A model generated the notes under the pieces. It ran no database searches. It was not told the origin of the DNA and saw nothing but the letters and a program-made list of their open reading frames with translations. From positions 1 to 64,000 of the forward strand of contig NZ_SORW01000016.1 of the NCBI RefSeq assembly GCF_004405105.1: 64,000 bases of DNA, written 5' to 3'. Of this stretch, positions 10,063-19,263 are shown piece by piece. The DNA is from Jeotgalibacillus sp. R-1-5s-1. GTDB taxonomy: Bacteria; Bacillota; Bacilli; Bacillales; Jeotgalibacillaceae. The position numbers and the translations under genes were made by a program. Position 1 is the first letter of the stretch. Every line of letters starts with the position of its first letter.

Positions 10063-11520
10063 ATGTCTACACCAATTCGCGTGCGTTATGCACCAAGTCC
10101 AACAGGATATTTACATGTAGGGAATGCCAGAACAGCCCTATTTAATTATTTGTTTGCAAAAAATCAAGGCGGGAAGTTTATTATCCGCGTGGAAGATACA
10201 GATGCAAAACGAAATGTTGAAGGTGGAGAAGAATCTCAGCTTCGTTACTTAAAATGGCTCGGTATTGAGTGGGATGAAAGTATTGATGTTGGTGGAGATT
10301 ACGGACCGTACCGTCAATCAGAAAGAAATGATTTGTATAAGGAGCTTTATACTGACCTTCTGGATAGAGGGCTTGCATACAAATGTTATTGTACTGAAGA
10401 GGAATTAGAGGCAGAGCGTGAAGCGCAAAGTGCCCGCGGGGAAATGCCTCGCTACAGTGGGAAATGCCGCAATCTAACGGACGATGAGCGCGCAGCACTG
10501 GAAGCCGAAGGCCGTAAACCGAGCATTCGTTTTGCTGTACCTCAAGGTAAAACATATACTTTCAATGACATTGTTAAAGATGACGTATCGTTTGACAGCG
10601 ATGGTATTGGCGATTTTGTTATTGTTAAGAAAGATGGTATCCCGACTTATAACTTTGCTGTTGCCGTTGATGATCACTATATGAAGATCTCACATGTTTT
10701 ACGTGGAGATGATCACATTTCAAATACACCTAAACAGATGATGATCTATGAAGCATTTGGATGGGACACACCAACGTTTGGGCATATGACACTGATCGTC
10801 AATGAAGCACGTAAAAAACTGAGCAAGCGTGACGGCTCTATTATTCAGTTCATCGAGCAGTATAAGGATCTGGGCTATCAGCCGCAGGCGCTGTTCAACT
10901 TTATCGCACTGCTTGGCTGGTCACCAAAAGGGGAAGAGGAAATCTTCTCGAAGCAGGAGCTGATCGATATTTTTGATGCGGACCGCCTGTCAAAATCACC
11001 GGCCGTGTTTGATACGAAGAAGCTTGAGTGGATGAATAACCAGTATATGAAGACGCTTGATCTTGATACAGTGGTTGAACTGTCTGTTCCGCATTTAGAA
11101 GAGGCAGGAAGAATTCCGAAGGACCGCACGCCTGAGCAGGAGCAGTGGGTGCGGAATTTAGTTGCCCTTTATCAGGAGCAGATGAGCTACGGTGCTGAAA
11201 TTGTCGGATTATCTGAGCTGTTCTTTAAAGATGAGATTGAATATGATGAAGAGGCAAGTGCAGTCATCGCAGAGGAACAGGTGCCTGAGGTGATGGCTTC
11301 CTTTATCGGACAGCTTGAGGCGCTTGAGGCGTTTGAAGCCGACCAGATTAAAAAAGCGATCAAGGCTGTACAAAAAGAAACGGGTCACAAGGGCAAAAAG
11401 CTCTTTATGCCGATTCGTGTCGCTGTAACGGGTCAGACGCACGGTCCTGAATTGCCGAATGCGATCGAAGTATTAGGAAAAGAAAAAGTCATCGCACGAT
11501 TAAGCAAGCTGACTAATTAA
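10063..11520 (+). CDS. gltX: GltX, glutamyl-tRNA synthetase
   Basis: This class I synthetase charges tRNA-Glu and, in Firmicutes that use the amidation route, also tRNA-Gln as Glu-tRNA-Gln. The 485-residue protein has the HIGH-type motif in [14 protein letters not shown] (residues 11-24) and the KMSKS-type motif KKLSKRDGS (about 250). The non-discriminating behaviour is family knowledge, not visible in the sequence. No leader or terminator is seen before it, so it may be read from the yacL or ispD promoter; a T-box leader follows. Confidence 0.97.
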   Translation: MSTPIRVRYAPSPTGYLHVGNARTALFNYLFAKNQGGKFIIRVEDTDAKRNVEGGEESQLRYLKWLGIEWDESIDVGGDYGPYRQSERNDLYKELYTDLLDRGLAYKCYCTEEELEAEREAQSARGEMPRYSGKCRNLTDDERAALEAEGRKPSIRFAVPQGKTYTFNDIVKDDVSFDSDGIGDFVIVKKDGIPTYNFAVAVDDHYMKISHVLRGDDHISNTPKQMMIYEAFGWDTPTFGHMTLIVNEARKKLSKRDGSIIQFIEQYKDLGYQPQALFNFIALLGWSPKGEEEIFSKQELIDIFDADRLSKSPAVFDTKKLEWMNNQYMKTLDLDTVVELSVPHLEEAGRIPKDRTPEQEQWVRNLVALYQEQMSYGAEIVGLSELFFKDEIEYDEEASAVIAEEQVPEVMASFIGQLEALEAFEADQIKKAIKAVQKETGHKGKKLFMPIRVAVTGQTHGPELPNAIEVLGKEKVIARLSKLTN

Positions 11521-11589
11521 CATTTTGAAAAGAATAGTATATAGTATGTCTATAGAACGCAAATCAACGATTGACGATACATGAAAGCT

Positions 11590-11826
11590 TTGATAGGGAG
11601 AAGTAGGAAGAGCGATGCCGATAAGAGAGAACCGTCACCGGCTGAGAGCGGTTTGGGCTGATCCTTTTCTGAAATGCACCCTTGAGTCTTTTGCCGAAGA
11701 GCGATTGTAGGCATAAGCGGTTCCAGGCCGTTACCCTGTTGAGGTGGGGAGCAGTGTTTTACATTGCTTCAAACAGAGTGGAACCGCGCAAAAAAGCGTC
11801 TCTGTCTTATGACAGAGACGCTTTTT
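11590..11826 (+). ncRNA. T-box leader (cysteine) controlling cysE-cysS
   Basis: The T-box sequence GAGTGGAACCGCG (11776-11788), which pairs with the uncharged tRNA acceptor end, is followed by a 12-bp terminator hairpin (11795-11806 with 11811-11822) and a T run. Stem I features include GGGAGAAGTAGGAAGAGCGATGCC (two parts near 11596-11619). A UGC cysteine codon in the context GAAA-TGC-ACC (11675-11677) is the likely specifier, matching the downstream cysteine genes. Uncharged tRNA-Cys should favour the antiterminator and switch on cysE-cysS. This leader fills most of the 384-bp gap after gltX. Confidence 0.93.
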
Positions 11827-11904
11827 CTATTTTAAAACAGTAAATTCATATGTGTTCAGTCGGAATTATAGCGGAAATTGTGTAAAATGAGAGGAGTGAA
11901 CGAG

Positions 11905-12555
11905 ATGTTTAAGCGGATAAAAGAAGATATCGACACCGTTTTTGATCAGGATCCCGCTGCCCGTTCTGCATTAGAAATTATTTTAACGTACTCAGGACTG
12001 CATGCCATCTGGGCTTACCGGATTGCCCATGTCTTTTATAAGCGAAAAATGTTTTTTATTGCCCGGGCAATATCGCAGCTTGCAAGAGCGATGACCGGCA
12101 TTGAAATCCATCCTGCTGCAAAAATAGGCAGACGGTTTTTTATCGATCACGGAGTCGGTGTTGTCATTGGCGAAACGTGTGAAATCGGCAATAACGTGAC
12201 GGTTTTCCAAGGCGTAACGCTCGGTGGAACAGGGAAAGAGAAAGGGAAACGTCATCCGACGCTTGAAGACAATGTGCTGATTGCGACAGGCGCAAAGGTG
12301 CTTGGATCCATCGTAATTGGTCAGAATTCCAAGGTTGGAGCGGGTTCGGTTGTCCTGAATGATGTGCCGGCCAATTCCACTGTTGTCGGCATTCCGGGTA
12401 AAGTCGTGGTGCGCGACGGGAAAAAGGTGCGCCGCGATCTCGATCATCAGGATATGCCGGATCCGATCTGGGACCGCATCCGCACGCTTGAAACAGAGCT
12501 TGCATTTGTTAAAGAACAACTGAAAAAGGAACGGGAAAGGAGCTCGCAATTATGA
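11905..12555 (+). CDS. cysE: CysE, serine O-acetyltransferase
   Basis: CysE makes O-acetylserine from serine and acetyl-CoA, the first step of cysteine synthesis. The 216-residue product has an alpha-helical N-terminal part with the conserved DPAARS and [12 protein letters not shown] motifs and a left-handed beta-helix of hexapeptide repeats (about 60-175) containing the catalytic-region GVVIGET and [12 protein letters not shown] segments. The ATG at 11905 follows GAGGAGTGAA; an in-frame ATG at 11878 would add nine residues but lacks a good site. The stop overlaps the cysS start, so both are expressed together under the T-box. Confidence 0.95.
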   Translation: MFKRIKEDIDTVFDQDPAARSALEIILTYSGLHAIWAYRIAHVFYKRKMFFIARAISQLARAMTGIEIHPAAKIGRRFFIDHGVGVVIGETCEIGNNVTVFQGVTLGGTGKEKGKRHPTLEDNVLIATGAKVLGSIVIGQNSKVGAGSVVLNDVPANSTVVGIPGKVVVRDGKKVRRDLDHQDMPDPIWDRIRTLETELAFVKEQLKKERERSSQL

Positions 12556-13952
12556 GCATTCAATTATATAACACTGTCACAAGGCAGAAAGAAATTTTTA
12601 AACCGCTTGAAGAGGGAAAGGTCTCCATGTATGTGTGCGGACCAACCGTTTACAACTATATTCATATTGGAAACGCCCGTCCTGCGATCGTATTTGATAC
12701 GGTCCGCCGTCACCTTGAATACCGGGGCTATGATGTGAACTTCGTCTCGAATTTTACTGATGTGGACGATAAGCTGATCCGGGCAGCCAATGAGCTTGGC
12801 GAGGAAGTACCTGTCATTGCGGATCGATTTATTGAAGCGTATTTTGAGGACGTGGGTGCACTAGGATGCCAGAGAGGCACAGCCCACCCGCGCGTAACGG
12901 AAAATATCGATCTGATCATTGAATTTATTGAGTCGTTAATTGATAAAGGCTTTGCGTATGAATCAGGTGGAGATGTGTATTACCGCACCCGGAAGTTCGA
13001 TGGCTACGGAAAGCTGTCTCACCAGTCGATTGATGAGCTTCAGATCGGCGCGCGTATTGAGTCAGATGAGCGCAAAGAGGATGAGCTTGACTTTGTTTTA
13101 TGGAAAGCAGCAAAAGAAGGCGAAATTTCCTGGGAGAGTCCGTGGGGAGAGGGACGTCCGGGCTGGCACATCGAGTGCTCGGCAATGGCGCGCAAGTACC
13201 TTGGAGACACCATTGATATTCATGCAGGCGGACAGGATTTAGCTTTCCCGCACCATGAAAATGAAATTGCCCAATCTGAAGCACTGACCGGTAAAACCTT
13301 CGCAAATTACTGGATGCATAACGGGTATATTAATATTGATAACGAGAAAATGTCGAAATCACTAGGCAACTTTGTTCTCGTACATGACATTTTAAAAGAA
13401 GTGGATCCACAGGTGCTGCGTTTCTTCATGCTTTCGGTTCACTACCGCCATCCGATCAACTATAACAAAGAGCTGCTGGATGCGGCAGGAGCTGGTCTTG
13501 AACGAATCCGTACGTCTTATGAAAATCTGCTGCACCGCCGTGAATCCAGTGCCGGTCTGACAGAGGATGACCAGAAGTGGCTGGATGCAACTGCTGAACA
13601 GAAAGAAGCGTTTGTTAAAGCAATGGATGATGATTTCAATACAGCCAATGCCATCTCTGTATTGTTTGACCTGTCGCGTCAGGCGAATCTTTACCTGCGT
13701 GAGAAAAATACTTCAACTGACGTCATCGATGCTTTTACCAAAACGTTTGATGAGCTGGCAGGCGTGCTTGGCTTCACGATGGAGCAGGAAAAAGACATGC
13801 TTGATTCAGATATTGATGCACTCATTCAGCAGCGCGAAGAAGCACGGAAAGCTCGTGACTTTGCGACAGCAGACGCGATCCGTGACCAGCTGAAGGATAT
13901 GAACATTATTCTGGAAGATACAAAACAGGGTATCCGCTGGAGAAGAGGGTAA
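12552..13952 (+). CDS. cysS: CysS, cysteinyl-tRNA synthetase
   Basis: CysS charges tRNA-Cys. The 466-residue class I enzyme has the zinc-ligand Cys in CGPTVYN and the HIGH motif IHIGNARP (about residues 28-43), a second zinc segment HIECSAMA with [11 protein letters not shown] (about 205-245), and the KMSKS motif KMSKSLGN (about 265). Control by a T-box with a UGC specifier couples supply of cysteine (CysE) and its use. The gene overlaps cysE by four bases and mrnC follows after 3 bp. Confidence 0.98.
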   Translation: MSIQLYNTVTRQKEIFKPLEEGKVSMYVCGPTVYNYIHIGNARPAIVFDTVRRHLEYRGYDVNFVSNFTDVDDKLIRAANELGEEVPVIADRFIEAYFEDVGALGCQRGTAHPRVTENIDLIIEFIESLIDKGFAYESGGDVYYRTRKFDGYGKLSHQSIDELQIGARIESDERKEDELDFVLWKAAKEGEISWESPWGEGRPGWHIECSAMARKYLGDTIDIHAGGQDLAFPHHENEIAQSEALTGKTFANYWMHNGYINIDNEKMSKSLGNFVLVHDILKEVDPQVLRFFMLSVHYRHPINYNKELLDAAGAGLERIRTSYENLLHRRESSAGLTEDDQKWLDATAEQKEAFVKAMDDDFNTANAISVLFDLSRQANLYLREKNTSTDVIDAFTKTFDELAGVLGFTMEQEKDMLDSDIDALIQQREEARKARDFATADAIRDQLKDMNIILEDTKQGIRWRRG

Positions 13953-13955
13953 GAA

Positions 13956-14375
13956 ATGGCGGATTATACATTAGATCCGAAACAAATCAATGCACTGGCG
14001 CTCGCCTATATGGGCGACGCCGTGTATGAACAGAAGGTCCGTCACCATCTGTTAGTAAACGGGACGGTAAGACCGAATCAGCTTCAGCGCGAAGGTATTC
14101 GCTATGTGTCAGCAAAAGCGCAGGCGAAAATCCTGCACCATATGTTCGCTGAAGACCGGTTTACAGAAGAGGAAATGGCCGTGATCCGCAGGGGTCGCAA
14201 TGCCAAGTCCGGCTCTGTACCGAAAAATACAGATGTGACAACGTACCGGTACAGCACGGCGTTTGAAGCGCTAATCGGTTATTTATATTTAACAGAACAG
14301 CAGGAGCGGTTAATCGACATCATTGATGAATCGATTGCGTTCATTTCGGAAGAGCAGAAAGGAGCAGGGCGATGA
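13956..14375 (+). CDS. mrnC: Mini-III RNase, 23S rRNA maturation
   Basis: Mini-III is a dimeric RNase III-fold enzyme without a double-stranded RNA-binding domain; in B. subtilis it trims both ends of 23S rRNA precursor. The 139-residue product carries the conserved helix [12 protein letters not shown] (residues 11-22) with catalytic acidic residues and the later [10 protein letters not shown] segment. It lies between cysS and rlmB, overlapping the latter by four bases, the usual Bacillales order. Confidence 0.94.
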   Translation: MADYTLDPKQINALALAYMGDAVYEQKVRHHLLVNGTVRPNQLQREGIRYVSAKAQAKILHHMFAEDRFTEEEMAVIRRGRNAKSGSVPKNTDVTTYRYSTAFEALIGYLYLTEQQERLIDIIDESIAFISEEQKGAGR

Positions 14376-15115
14376 GCGAAGAATTTATCGGCGGGAAAAA
14401 CCCCGTACTGGAAGCGCTGAGATCCGGCAGGGAAATTAATAAGATATGGATCGGAGAAGGCTCACAAAAAGGACAGATGCAGCAGGTCATCCAGCTGGCA
14501 AAGGAAGCAAATGTACTTGTTCAGTTTGTACCGAAAAAGAAAATTGATCAGCTGATGGATGGACAGCACCAAGGGGTTGTCGCTTCAATTGCAGCTTATG
14601 AGTATGCTGAGATGGATGATATTTTTAATAAAGCGGCAGCTAAAAACGAAGATCCGTTTATCCTCATCCTGGACGAGCTTGAGGATCCGCACAACCTTGG
14701 TTCGATCATGCGGACAGCGGATGCATCAGGCGTTCACGGCATCATTATTCCAAAACGCCGGGCAGTCGGTCTGACCGCAACCGTGGCGAAGGCATCAACG
14801 GGTGCCATTGAACACGTACCGGTTGTTCGCGTAACTAACCTTTCCCGCACAGTGGACGAGCTGAAAGACCGTGGTGTCTGGGTTGCCGGGACCGACGCGA
14901 AAGGCAGTGAGGATTACCGCCGCTTTGATGGCACGATGCCGCTTGGGTTAATCATTGGGAGTGAAGGAAAAGGCATGAGCCGTATTTTACGGGAAAAATG
15001 CGATTTCCTTATTCACCTTCCGATGGTTGGACATGTTACGTCACTCAATGCCTCTGTTGCAGCAAGCCTGTTAATGTATGAGGTTTATAGACGCCGTCAC
15101 CCGCTGGAAGGATGA
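14372..15115 (+). CDS. rlmB: SPOUT-family 23S rRNA 2'-O-methyltransferase (RlmB type)
   Basis: The family methylates a ribose in the peptidyl-transferase region of 23S rRNA. The 247-residue protein has an N-terminal L30e-like substrate-binding domain (about 1-75) and a SpoU/TrmH knot domain with motifs [26 protein letters not shown] and the C-terminal [13 protein letters not shown] (the SAM-binding knot). The exact target nucleotide cannot be read from sequence; RlmB (G2251 in E. coli numbering) is the closest guess. Overlaps mrnC by four bases. Confidence 0.92.
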   Translation: MSEEFIGGKNPVLEALRSGREINKIWIGEGSQKGQMQQVIQLAKEANVLVQFVPKKKIDQLMDGQHQGVVASIAAYEYAEMDDIFNKAAAKNEDPFILILDELEDPHNLGSIMRTADASGVHGIIIPKRRAVGLTATVAKASTGAIEHVPVVRVTNLSRTVDELKDRGVWVAGTDAKGSEDYRRFDGTMPLGLIIGSEGKGMSRILREKCDFLIHLPMVGHVTSLNASVAASLLMYEVYRRRHPLEG

Positions 15116-15121
15116 TCAGCG

Positions 15122-15634
15122 ATGCGAAATGTACTGCTCGTAGACGGCTATAACATCATCGGTGCATGGCCCGAGCTTGTGGAGTTAAAGCTCCGCGACC
15201 TCGGGGCAGCACGTGACCGCCTGATCGAACTCATGGCGGAATATCAGGGCTATACCGGACATCGCGTCATCATCGTGTTTGATGCGCAGTTTGTCGAAGG
15301 TATGTCGAAGAAAATGTTTAACTACCGAGTAGAAATTGTTTTCACCCGAAAAAACGAAACCGCAGATGAGCGGATTGAAAAGCTCGCCATCGAACTGAAT
15401 GATATCAAGACCCAGGTGATTGTAGCCACAAGTGATTATACAGAACAGTGGGCGATCTTCGGTCAGGGAGCACTCCGGAAGTCGGCGAGGGAACTTTTAA
15501 TTGAGATGAAACAAATCGAAAAAAAAATTTCCAAGCGGATCGAACGAAATCAGTCTGAGCGCCCGGTATCAAAGATTCCACTGTCTGACGAAGTCGCCGA
15601 AATATTCGAAAAATGGAGACGCGGCGATAAATGA
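15122..15634 (+). CDS. rae1: Rae1/YacP, ribosome-associated NYN-domain endoribonuclease
   Basis: In B. subtilis this protein (YacP, renamed Rae1) cuts certain mRNAs in the ribosomal A site. The 170-residue product is an NYN/PIN-like nuclease: LLVDGYNIIGAW (residues 5-16) supplies the first acidic residue, DERIEKLA (about 80) and VATSDYTEQW (about 105) supply others. The C-terminal tail is rich in Lys and Arg. It ends five bases before the sigH promoter and so closes the cys-rRNA processing unit. Confidence 0.9.
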   Translation: MRNVLLVDGYNIIGAWPELVELKLRDLGAARDRLIELMAEYQGYTGHRVIIVFDAQFVEGMSKKMFNYRVEIVFTRKNETADERIEKLAIELNDIKTQVIVATSDYTEQWAIFGQGALRKSARELLIEMKQIEKKISKRIERNQSERPVSKIPLSDEVAEIFEKWRRGDK

Positions 15635-15638
15635 ACGG

Positions 15639-15668
15639 TTGACGTTAAAAAAATCTGTAAAGTATAAT
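15639..15668 (+). promoter_or_regulatory. Promoter of sigH
   Basis: TTGACG (15639-15644) and a perfect TATAAT (15663-15668) with an 18-bp spacer. It lies inside the longest open frame of sigH, which is why the TTG at 15708 rather than an earlier start is preferred. Confidence 0.82.
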
Positions 15669-15707
15669 ATTTCTATCTATTTGTTTCGTACAGTCGGGGG
15701 GATCCAT

Positions 15708-16361
15708 TTGAACGCATACAATCAGGCATCAACGGATCGGGAATTATTTCACGGAATGGAAGACGATGTGATACTTGAACTGATTCAGAACGGAAACAGT
15801 GAAGCACTGGATTTTTTAATTAACAAGTACCGTCATTTTGTCAGAGTGAAGGCGCGCTCCTATTTTTTAATTGGGGCAGACAAAGAAGACATCATCCAGG
15901 AAGGCATGATTGGTCTTTATAAGGCGATTCGTGATTACAAGGAAGAAAAACTGACCTCTTTCAAAGCGTTTGCTGAGCTTTGTATTACCCGTCAGATCAT
16001 CACTGCAATTAAAACCGCTACCCGCCAAAAGCACATCCCGCTTAATTCTTATGTATCACTCGATAAACCGATTTATGATGAGGAATCTGACCGTACGCTG
16101 ATGGATATCATTTCAACAGCCAGGCCGACAGATCCGGAGGCGCTCGTCATTCACAGGGAAGAATTCAGCAAGATTGAAGGTAAAGTAGCTGAGCTTCTCA
16201 GTGATTTGGAACGTCAGGTACTATCCCTTTACCTTGATGGGCAATCGTATCAGGAAATCTCGGAAGAACTGGATCGTCATGTAAAATCTATCGATAATGC
16301 CCTGCAGCGTGTCAAACGCAAGCTGGAGCGCTATCTCGAGGCGCGCGAATTGACTTTTTAA
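15708..16361 (+). CDS. sigH: SigH, RNA polymerase sigma factor of early stationary phase
   Basis: SigH directs transcription of early sporulation and competence genes. The 217-residue sigma-70 family protein has region 2 with GADKEDIIQEGMIGLYKAIR (about residues 55-75) and region 4 with a helix-turn-helix at YQEISEELDRHVKSIDNALQ near the C-terminus. A TTG start at 15708 behind GGGGGGAT, downstream of the promoter, is chosen. Presence of sigH together with cwlD, gerD and kbaA later in the window argues for a sporulating organism. Confidence 0.96.
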   Translation: MNAYNQASTDRELFHGMEDDVILELIQNGNSEALDFLINKYRHFVRVKARSYFLIGADKEDIIQEGMIGLYKAIRDYKEEKLTSFKAFAELCITRQIITAIKTATRQKHIPLNSYVSLDKPIYDEESDRTLMDIISTARPTDPEALVIHREEFSKIEGKVAELLSDLERQVLSLYLDGQSYQEISEELDRHVKSIDNALQRVKRKLERYLEARELTF

Positions 16362-16374
16362 CGGCTGGAGTGTA

Positions 16375-16403
16375 TTGACATCAAACAGATGGAGTGTTAT
16401 TTT
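16375..16403 (+). promoter_or_regulatory. Probable promoter of rpmG-secE
   Basis: TTGACA (16375-16380) and TATTTT (16398-16403), 17 bp apart, in the short gap after sigH. The -35 box is perfect; the -10 box matches four of six positions. Confidence 0.5.
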
Positions 16404-16436
16404 TTAAAGGATGTATGTCCCTAAAAAGGAATGAAC

Positions 16437-16589
16437 ATGGTGAGTAAAAAACTGATTCTTGCTTGCAGTGCCTGCGGATCACGGAACTACTCCGTTCCAA
16501 AGGGCGCAGATAAGCAGTCTGATAGATTAGAAGTCAAGAAATTTTGCCGTTACTGTAATGCTCATACACCTCACAAGCAGACGGTGTAG
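16437..16589 (+). CDS. rpmG: Ribosomal protein L33, zinc-binding form
   Basis: A 50-residue protein of the large ribosomal subunit, reading MVSKKLILACSACGSRNYSV then RLEVKKFCRYC. The two CxxC pairs (CSAC, CRYC) show the zinc-binding paralogue rather than the zinc-free one used under zinc shortage. The ATG at 16437 follows AAAAAGGA at six bases; an ATG at 16431 is too close to it. The position sigH-rpmG-secE-nusG is standard for Bacillales. Confidence 0.95.
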   Translation: MVSKKLILACSACGSRNYSVPKGADKQSDRLEVKKFCRYCNAHTPHKQTV

Positions 16590-16648
16590 GTTGAGCCGAT
16601 CCTGTAACATGGATCACTGAAATAACACTGGTTGGAGGGTACGTCATC

Positions 16649-16828
16649 ATGGGTAAAATCAGCAACTTCTTCAAAAATGTTGCTTCCGAAATGCGTAAGG
16701 TCAGCTGGCCCCGCCGCAAGGAGCTTACTCGTTACACGATTACGGTTTTAAGTACCGTAGTATTTGTCGCTGTTTTCTTTGCGATTATCGACATGGGCAT
16801 CGATGCGATTATTAACTGGATCCTGTAA
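16649..16828 (+). CDS. secE: SecE, preprotein translocase subunit
   Basis: SecE clamps the two halves of the SecY channel in the cytoplasmic membrane. The 59-residue product has the family's short amphipathic helix with MRKVSWPRRKELTRYT (about 14-29) followed by one membrane span (about 31-55). It starts with ATG at 16649 behind TGGAGGG. Its partner secY lies at 44134 in this window. A terminator-like hairpin follows before nusG. Confidence 0.95.
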   Translation: MGKISNFFKNVASEMRKVSWPRRKELTRYTITVLSTVVFVAVFFAIIDMGIDAIINWIL

Positions 16829-16890
16829 CAGGCTCTTTGTAAACCTTCGCACCGCCTGCTAATATCGTGTACAATAGAGACAGACATGCA

Positions 16891-16913
16891 AAAGCCCGTT
16901 TAACGGGTTTTTT
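16891..16913 (+). terminator. Terminator or attenuator between secE and nusG
   Basis: A short stem AAGCCCG / CGGGTTT with a 5-nt loop followed by a run of six T, 100 bp before nusG. With a 7-bp stem it is likely partial; it could reduce read-through from the secE transcript. No convincing separate nusG promoter was found. Confidence 0.65.
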
Positions 16914-17013
16914 CATTGGGCAAAAATCGATGGTCTGTTTTACAGAAAATCCATTAACGAAACATACATGCATAAAGCAGCCAAAACAATAACAGAATGG
17001 AGGAAAACATACG

Positions 17014-17547
17014 GTGGAGAAAAATTGGTACGTGGTTCACACTTACTCAGGCTATGAGAATAAAGTGAAAATGAACCTTGAAAAGCGTGTTGAATCAATG
17101 GGCATGCAGGACAAAATCTTCCGCGTTGTCATTCCTGAAGAGGAAGAAACCGAGATTAAAGATGGTAAGGCAAAAACAGTCAAGCGTAAAACATTCCCAG
17201 GCTATGTGCTTGTAGAAATCGTGATGACAGATGATTCATGGTATGTTGTCCGCAACACACCAGGCGTAACAGGATTTGTCGGTTCATCAGGCGGCGGCGC
17301 TAAGCCGACACCACTATTGCCGGAAGAAGTAACACAGCTTCTGAAGCAAATGGGTATGCAGGAGAAAACGATTGAAGTGGACTTCGAGCTTGGTGAAAAT
17401 GTCACAGTAAACGAAGGTCCATTCGCAAACTTTGCCGGTGTCATTGAGGATATTGACACAGACAAAGGTAAGGTCAAAGTACTCGTGAACATGTTCGGCC
17501 GCGAAACACCGGTAGAACTCGAATTCACACAAATCACAAAATTATAA
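17014..17547 (+). CDS. nusG: NusG, transcription elongation and pausing factor
   Basis: NusG binds the RNA polymerase clamp helices and, in Bacillus, promotes sequence-specific pausing. The 177-residue protein has the NGN domain starting WYVVHTYSGYENKVK (about 4-18) with PGYVLVE near 70, and a C-terminal KOW domain (about 125-177) with VNEGPFANFAGVI. The start is a GTG behind ATGGAGGA. Length and domain order are normal. Confidence 0.97.
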   Translation: MEKNWYVVHTYSGYENKVKMNLEKRVESMGMQDKIFRVVIPEEEETEIKDGKAKTVKRKTFPGYVLVEIVMTDDSWYVVRNTPGVTGFVGSSGGGAKPTPLLPEEVTQLLKQMGMQEKTIEVDFELGENVTVNEGPFANFAGVIEDIDTDKGKVKVLVNMFGRETPVELEFTQITKL

Positions 17548-17633
17548 GACGTTCTGATCTCCGGCGTAAATACTTTTGATCTTTCTGGTCTTTTTGATTG
17601 ATAAGCAATCTTTAAGAAGAAATCAATCAAAAG

Positions 17634-17745
17634 TACCGGGGGATTCCGCAGACTCCTGCGGCAGAGAAGCGACAGGTGAGACAGCGTAGCGCAAAGCGCT
17701 AGCTGGCTCACCGCGCGGCCGCGGAAAGCGGAGGAATGACCTGGC
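17634..17745. repeat. Bacillaceae-type dispersed intergenic palindromic repeat
   Basis: A GC-rich block in an otherwise AT-rich gap. It has a CCGCAGACTCCTGCGG hairpin (17646-17661), a long imperfect hairpin with arms GGTGAGaCAGCgTAGCGC and GCGCTAGCTGGCTCACC around AAA (about 17675-17713), and a CCGCGGAAAGCGGAGGAA end. Sequences of the form ...GACTCCTGCGG...GGCTCACCGC...GCGGAAAGCG recur between genes in many Bacillaceae, from my memory of those genomes. There is no ORF I would accept. It sits between nusG and the rplK promoter. Confidence 0.65.
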
Positions 17746-17824
17746 ACGTTTTATCACGTACAAGCCTGATTCCAACGTATTTTCCCGCAATGGAGTAAAA
17801 TTGTAAAAATATAAAAAGAACATC

Positions 17825-17853
17825 TTGAATTATAATTCGAAAGATGATAACAT
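17825..17853 (+). promoter_or_regulatory. Probable promoter of rplK-rplA
   Basis: TTGAAT (17825-17830), 17 bp, TAACAT (17848-17853), placing the start about 60 bp ahead of the L1-like leader hairpin. A TATAAT at 17831 lacks a matching -35. Confidence 0.45.
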
Positions 17854-17922
17854 CTTTTAAGTCAGTATGTCTCAATAGAGAGACTGAACTAACATTTTCA
17901 ATTCTTTATATAAAAGAATCAA

Positions 17923-17957
17923 GTGGGAGGGCAAAAACAGAAGCCCTATTACCACAT
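17923..17957 (+). promoter_or_regulatory. Putative ribosomal protein L1 binding site in the rplK leader
   Basis: GTGGGAGGGC (17923-17932) and GCCCTATTACCAC (17943-17955) form a stem GGGC/GCCC plus GTGG/CCAC enclosing an asymmetric internal loop with GAG on one side. This resembles the L1-binding stem of 23S rRNA, where a GGUGGGAGG strand faces an AAAUACCACC strand. L1 autoregulation of the L11-L1 operon through such a mimic is established in bacteria; here the site is assigned by resemblance only. A second copy precedes rplA. Confidence 0.65.
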
Positions 17958-17981
17958 CACGGACTTAAGGAGGTGTGTCTC

Positions 17982-18407
17982 GTGGCTAAAAAAGTAATCA
18001 AAATGGTTAAGCTTCAAATCCCGGCTGGGAAAGCGAATCCAGCTCCACCGGTAGGTCCTGCACTAGGTCAGGCAGGTGTGAACATCATGGGATTCTGTAA
18101 GGAATTCAATGCTCGTACAGCTGATCAGGCTGGACTGATTATTCCTGTAGAAATCACGGTTTTTGAAGACCGTTCATTTACATTCATCACTAAAACTCCG
18201 CCGGCTGCAGTTCTTCTGAAGAAAGCAGCAGGAATCGAGTCTGGTTCTGGTGAACCAAACCGCAACAAAGTAGCGACTGTCAAGCGTGACAAGGTACGTG
18301 AAATCGCGGAAACAAAAATGCCTGATCTTAACGCAGCTGATGTTGAAGCAGCAATGCGTATGGTTGAAGGTACGGCTCGAAGCATGGGAATTACGATTGA
18401 AGACTAA
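17982..18407 (+). CDS. rplK: Ribosomal protein L11
   Basis: L11 forms the GTPase-associated centre of the 50S subunit together with L10 and L7/L12, and is needed for RelA activation during starvation. The 141-residue protein starts [20 protein letters not shown] and has the proline-rich [12 protein letters not shown]-domain switch region (about residues 18-28). A GTG at 17982 behind AAGGAGGTG is chosen; the open frame runs back to 17844 but lies over the promoter and leader. rplA follows after a leader of its own. Confidence 0.97.
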   Translation: MAKKVIKMVKLQIPAGKANPAPPVGPALGQAGVNIMGFCKEFNARTADQAGLIIPVEITVFEDRSFTFITKTPPAAVLLKKAAGIESGSGEPNRNKVATVKRDKVREIAETKMPDLNAADVEAAMRMVEGTARSMGITIED

Positions 18408-18426
18408 TTGATGGTTGTCTTGGACG

Positions 18427-18464
18427 AGGTTGCGAAGCTGAAAAGGATTTTTCACTCGCAACCT
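18427..18464 (+). terminator. Hairpin with U-rich tail between rplK and rplA
   Basis: Perfect 9-bp arms AGGTTGCGA (18427-18435) and TCGCAACCT (18456-18464) with a 20-nt loop, followed by TTATTC. The tail is not a full T run, so this is a partial terminator or an mRNA-stabilising or processing hairpin in the rplK-rplA message. Confidence 0.5.
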
Positions 18465-18470
18465 TTATTC

Positions 18471-18496
18471 GTGGGAGGTTATTCCGCTAAAACCAC
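18471..18496 (+). promoter_or_regulatory. Putative ribosomal protein L1 binding site before rplA
   Basis: GTGGGAGG (18471-18478) and AAAACCAC (18489-18496) match the 23S rRNA L1 site pattern GUGGGAGG / AAAUACCAC and the element ahead of rplK. The motif ends four bases before the rplA ribosome binding site (AAGGAGG, 18499-18505), so bound L1 could block initiation on its own gene. Confidence 0.65.
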
Positions 18497-18515
18497 ATAA
18501 GGAGGAACTTATAAA

Positions 18516-19214
18516 ATGGCTAAGAAAAGCAAAAAGTATCAAGAAGCTGCTAAGCTTGTTGACCGTTCAACAAACTATGCAATCAACGAAGCAATCGAGC
18601 TTGCTCAAAAGACAAGCACGGTGAAATTCGACGCAACAGTAGAGGCTGCATTCCGTCTTGGAATCGACACTCGTAAAAACGACCAGCAGATCCGTGGAGC
18701 AGTTGTACTTCCAAACGGAACTGGTAAAACGCAAAGCGTTCTTGTTTTCGCTAAAGGCGAAAAAGCAAAAGAAGCTGAAGCGGCTGGCGCAGACTTCGTA
18801 GGAGACAGCGAGCTTGTTCAAAAAATCCAGGGTGGCTGGTTTGACTTCGACGTAATCGTAGCAACACCTGACATGATGGGTGAAGTTGGTAAGCTTGGAC
18901 GTGTCCTTGGACCAAAAGGCCTTATGCCAAACCCTAAGACAGGTACTGTAACATTTGATGTTCAGAAGGCTGTCAATGAAATCAAAGCTGGTAAAGTTGA
19001 ATACCGCGCTGAAAAGTCTGGTATCATCCACGTACCAATCGGTAAAGTTTCATTCGACGCTGAGAAGCTTGTTGAAAACTTCAACACAATCTTTGATGTA
19101 ATCCAGAAGGCTAAGCCTGCTGCAGCAAAAGGAACTTACATGAAGTCTGTTGCTGTAACAACAACTATGGGTCCTGGAATCAAAGTTGATCCATCTTCTG
19201 TATCAGTAAAATAA
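18516..19214 (+). CDS. rplA: Ribosomal protein L1
   Basis: L1 forms the mobile stalk that guides deacylated tRNA out of the E site and represses its own operon. The 232-residue product has the usual two-domain sequence, with the conserved [15 protein letters not shown] segment (about 128-145) and C-terminal [17 protein letters not shown]. The start ATG follows AAGGAGG. It is cotranscribed with rplK and is followed by a new promoter and the L10 leader. Confidence 0.97.
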   Translation: MAKKSKKYQEAAKLVDRSTNYAINEAIELAQKTSTVKFDATVEAAFRLGIDTRKNDQQIRGAVVLPNGTGKTQSVLVFAKGEKAKEAEAAGADFVGDSELVQKIQGGWFDFDVIVATPDMMGEVGKLGRVLGPKGLMPNPKTGTVTFDVQKAVNEIKAGKVEYRAEKSGIIHVPIGKVSFDAEKLVENFNTIFDVIQKAKPAAAKGTYMKSVAVTTTMGPGIKVDPSSVSVK

Positions 19215-19227
19215 TTAACGATAGATA

Positions 19228-19257
19228 TTGACACAGCATTTCACCATCTGTTATGAT
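19228..19257 (+). promoter_or_regulatory. Promoter of rplJ-rplL
   Basis: Perfect TTGACA (19228-19233), 18-bp spacer, TATGAT (19252-19257). It lies directly after rplA and ahead of the L10 leader. Confidence 0.85.
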
Positions 19258-19263
19258 GTTGTC

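Noticed and set aside
16836-16875. Promoter for nusG (TTGTAA ... TACAAT)
   Set aside because: The 27-bp spacer is too long and no extended -10 motif is present.
17202-17823. Minus-strand ORFs antisense to nusG and in the nusG-rplK gap
   Set aside because: One is a shadow of nusG; the other translates the dispersed palindromic element.
17844-17981. N-terminal extension of rplK
   Set aside because: It covers the promoter -10 region and the L1-like leader; L11 proteins start at the GTG at 17982.
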